A DNA stretch of 17,079 bases from positions 1 to 17,079 of the forward strand of contig CALGTJ010000154.1 in NCBI GenBank assembly GCA_937901435.1, given 5' to 3'. How positions within the stretch are numbered: position 1 is the first letter of the stretch; the number at the start of each line of letters is the position of its first letter. Positions 15,771 through 17,079 of this stretch are shown piece after piece. The position numbers and the translations under genes were made by a program. Origin of the DNA: an uncultured Rhodobacter sp. (GTDB lineage Bacteria; Pseudomonadota; Alphaproteobacteria; Rhodobacterales; Rhodobacteraceae). Below the pieces are notes generated by a model, which did no database searches, was not told the DNA's origin, and was given only the letters and a program-made list of their open reading frames with translations.

Positions 15771-15817
15771 AGAAAAGAAAACACGGACACGCGCAGCCGG
15801 ACGGGCGGCGTGGAGTG
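15771..15817 (-). terminator. Terminator-like hairpin in the rsgA leader
   Basis: On the minus strand an imperfect hairpin spans 15817-15782. It has an outer CAC/GUG stem (15815-15817 with 15782-15784), CACGC/GCGTG (15808-15812 with 15788-15792) and an inner GCC/GGC, with small internal loops. It is followed directly by a U-rich tract, UUUUCUUUUCU (15781-15771). It sits 14 bases before the rsgA start, where an intrinsic attenuator would be expected. The internal loops weaken it, so this is a candidate only. Confidence 0.45.
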
Positions 15818-15819
15818 GT

Positions 15820-15863
15820 CAGGCAGGTCTGGAGCGTAAACGCTGTCAGAATGACCCTGCCTG
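15820..15863 (-). promoter_or_regulatory. Three-way-junction fold in the rsgA leader with alternative pairing
   Basis: In the minus-strand RNA, CAGGCAGG (15863-15856) pairs with CCUGCCUG (15827-15820) in an 8-bp closing stem. Inside, two hairpins abut each other: GUCA-UUC-UGAC (15855-15845) and AGCG-UUUA-CGCU (15844-15833), leaving only a 5-base linker (CCAGA). The 3' strand of the closing stem can instead pair as CUGCCUGA (15826-15819) with UCAGGCAG (15769-15762), which covers the rsgA ribosome-binding site. The two pairings are mutually exclusive. The 5' strand is codons 8-10 of the leader ORF and the stop codon lies in the first inner hairpin. Pairing is read directly; regulation is inferred. 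Confidence 0.55.
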
Positions 15864-15884
15864 GAGGGTTTCAGTTACAATCAT
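15846..15884 (-). CDS. 12-codon leader ORF upstream of rsgA
   Basis: On the minus strand AAAGGAGG (15897-15890) sits 5 bases before ATG 15884, which opens a 12-codon frame, MIVTETLQAGSF, ending in TGA at 15848-15846. The Shine-Dalgarno is far better than that of rsgA itself, 88 bases downstream. No amino acid is over-represented, so it is not an obvious amino-acid-sensing leader. Codons 8-10 form the 5' strand of the leader's closing stem and the stop lies in a small hairpin, so translation would unfold the structure. A weak TTGCCA / CATAGT pair (about 15962 to 15933, 18-base spacer) could be the promoter. Confidence 0.5.
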   Translation of the reverse strand: MIVTETLQAGSF

Positions 15885-15982
15885 AACGTCCTCCTTTGGG
15901 CGCTGTGCAAATCAAAAAGCTTTTGCCGCCATACTATGCGCTTGCAGAGGGGGCTTTGGCAAGATGGGGCGTTCAAACGTCA

Positions 15983-16008
15983 AAAGCCGCCCCCGAGGGA
16001 GCGGCTTT
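15983..16008 (-). terminator. Rho-independent terminator of ffs
   Basis: AAAGCCGC (15983-15990) pairs with GCGGCTTT (16001-16008), with further C/G pairing inside. On the minus strand the stem ends in a TTTT run. It begins about 9 bases after the inferred 3' end of the SRP RNA. Confidence 0.85.
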
Positions 16009-16016
16009 CGTAAGGT

Positions 16017-16110
16017 GAGAGGCTGAACAACGACCCAAGCGGGTCTCGTTACGGCTGCTTCCTTCCGGATCTGACCGGGTTGGCGAGGCGCTCGCCCGCG
16101 CCAACCTCTC
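16017..16110 (-). ncRNA. ffs: Signal recognition particle RNA, small bacterial (4.5S) type
   Basis: On the minus strand the sequence contains the conserved Ffh-binding core GGTCAGATCCGGAAGGAAGC, with the GGAA tetraloop, followed by AGCC. The ends GAGAGGTTG (from 16110) and CAGCCTCTC (to 16017) pair over 9 positions including one G-U, giving a rod-like hairpin of about 94 nt as expected for 4.5S RNA. It partners Ffh for co-translational targeting to the membrane. It has an adjacent candidate promoter (16118-16146) and a terminator (15983-16008), so it is probably transcribed alone. The exact ends are inferred from the pairing. Confidence 0.95.
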
Positions 16111-16117
16111 GATACCT

Positions 16118-16146
16118 CAGATAGGGGATTCGTCTTGCGCCTTCAA
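16118..16146 (-). promoter_or_regulatory. Candidate promoter of ffs
   Basis: On the minus strand TTGAAG (16146-16141) and TATCTG (16123-16118) are separated by exactly 17 bases. The -10 lies 7 bases before the inferred first base of the SRP RNA at 16110. The -35 matches the sigma-70 consensus at four of six positions and the -10 at about three, so the spacing and position carry most of the evidence. Confidence 0.45.
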
Positions 16147-16171
16147 GCCATCAAAGAAATTTATCCTTCTG

Positions 16172-16191
16172 GCCGAAAGGTCGCCTTTGGC
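16172..16191 (-). terminator. Hairpin between the 16266 gene and ffs
   Basis: GCC(G)AAAGG (16172-16180) pairs with CCTTTGGC (16184-16191) around a TCG loop, with one bulged G. It lies about 75 bases after the stop of the minus-strand gene at 16266 and just before the ffs promoter, where a terminator would be expected. No clean T-run follows. Apart from this hairpin and the ffs promoter I see nothing in 16111-16265. Confidence 0.35.
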
Positions 16192-16265
16192 TAGAAACCA
16201 AACCAGACGAGCGCACAGGTGCGATCGACCCGTGAAGTCATCAAAGACAGACTGGCAAACAGAAG

Positions 16266-17079
16266 CTAGTTATCCCATTCCACCACATGGCCCGTGATAT
16301 TGTCGCCGATGTCTGACCGGGACAACACTCCGGTGCGAAACAAATTGGCCATTGACCCTTTGTCGAGCGAGGCTCTGGCGGTTGAAATCGCCCCCCCGCC
16401 AAAAAACCGCAGATCGCCCACCAGCAGATCAGTCAGATAGGCGCGCTCGCCCGCCAAACCCGTTTTAACAAGGTATCCTCCGCATTGGCTGGCGCTGAAC
16501 TGGGCCGCTCTTGCGGCCTTGGTAGAGCGGACAGCTACATAAAAATGACCGTTCCAGCGCCCATAAATCGTGGAATCAAATCCAAGGCAGGACACGCGTT
16601 CGATGATGTCCGCGTCTTCGCCAAGCAATTCAAGGGCTGGAATAGACGCCACTCGGGCCCGTTCAGAGCTTTTGAATTCTAACGGGATCAAGAGCGTCCA
16701 ACGGATGCCAAAGGCTGACAGCATGGCCGCGTTCACGTATCCTGTTTCCTCAAAACCATTTTTTGCATTCCACTGCGCGATTGCGGATCTTGTACGCCCC
16801 CCAAAGGCCCCATCTGCGGGACCGGGATCAAACCCGGCCCTGTCCAGCCCAAGTTGGACGGCTTTGCGTTGGTTCGTGCTGAGATCCAGCAACTCCTCAA
16901 AGATCTTCCCGCGCTTGATATCGCGCCCCCAGATTTCTTCGATCTCGTTGGCGGCTGTGACCATCGCGGGGCTGTCCAGCCCCTCTGTTCCGTTGTTGGT
17001 GACGAACAATTGCCAGGCCCGCCGTGTCCCATGTGTGGATGCCCGCTTTGATGCAAGATATATTTTCGACGGTTTGAAC
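16266..17079 (-). CDS. Peptidoglycan-binding-like domain protein, 5' end outside window
   Basis: The frame is open from the stop at 16266 to the end of the window. The TTG at 17009 is not a credible start, because in-frame coding-like sequence (ASKRASTHGTRRAWQLFVTN) continues upstream past it to base 17078. About 270 residues of the C-terminal part are visible. A PG_binding_1-like domain is seen in TNQRKAVQLGLDRAGFDPGP followed by ADGAFGGRTRSAIAQWNAKNGF and ending near the AAMLSAFG segment. The following 130 residues, with Cys in SCLGFD and SQCGGY, are not recognised. The missing N-terminus may hold a signal peptide or an enzymatic domain, so the full function cannot be judged. Confidence 0.75.
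   Translation of the reverse strand, partial: FKPSKIYLASKRASTHGTRRAWQLFVTNNGTEGLDSPAMVTAANEIEEIWGRDIKRGKIFEELLDLSTNQRKAVQLGLDRAGFDPGPADGAFGGRTRSAIAQWNAKNGFEETGYVNAAMLSAFGIRWTLLIPLEFKSSERARVASIPALELLGEDADIIERVSCLGFDSTIYGRWNGHFYVAVRSTKAARAAQFSASQCGGYLVKTGLAGERAYLTDLLVGDLRFFGGGAISTARASLDKGSMANLFRTGVLSRSDIGDNITGHVVEWDN

Overview
The window reads as chromosomal DNA of an alphaproteobacterium, most likely a member of the Rhodobacterales (roseobacter group). Pointers are the COQ9-family gene next to rpsU, a TrcR/DUF1013 regulator, a Hint-domain protein of the small roseobacter type, a DUF4453-like secreted protein, and the high-GC codon use. I see no phage, plasmid, IS or CRISPR signature. Most of the window is dense core chromosome with short intergenic gaps.

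Layout. 1-880: a possible tail of an upstream gene, a Hint-domain protein, and a hairpin that terminates rpsU. 881-3806: rpsU (-) divergent from a three-gene operon (COQ9 family, PIG3-type quinone oxidoreductase, phospholipid-type acyltransferase). 3807-5506: secreted RNase T2 (-) divergent from trcR (+), which ends in a strong terminator. 5547-9312: a DAO-type FAD oxidoreductase broken by one in-frame TAA, a secreted DUF4453-like protein, recR (-), and an intact DAO-type oxidoreductase. 9443-12334: ybaB/ebfC (-), a secreted histidine phosphatase (+), and dnaX (-). The usual dnaX-ybaB-recR order is kept on the minus strand but is split by two plus-strand genes. 12597-14652: an ankyrin-repeat protein and a small membrane protein with a good terminator. 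14726-16146: rsgA (-) with an elaborate leader, then ffs (SRP RNA, -) with its own promoter and terminator. 16266-17079: the 3' part of a gene with a peptidoglycan-binding-like domain that runs off the window.

Functional themes are translation and ribosome assembly (rpsU, rsgA, ffs), DNA replication and repair (dnaX, recR, ybaB), quinone and lipid metabolism (COQ9, quinone oxidoreductase, acyltransferase), and cell-cycle transcription (trcR).

The most interesting signal is the rsgA leader (15762-15897). A 12-codon ORF with a near-perfect Shine-Dalgarno ends inside a three-way-junction fold. The 3' strand of the closing stem can instead pair over the rsgA ribosome-binding site, and a terminator-like hairpin with a U-rich tract lies between. 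This has the architecture of a leader-peptide attenuator on a 30S-maturation GTPase gene. I do not recognise it as a described system. Second in interest is a repeated 22-bp element plus GC hairpin found just 3' of two genes, in the same orientation as each gene.
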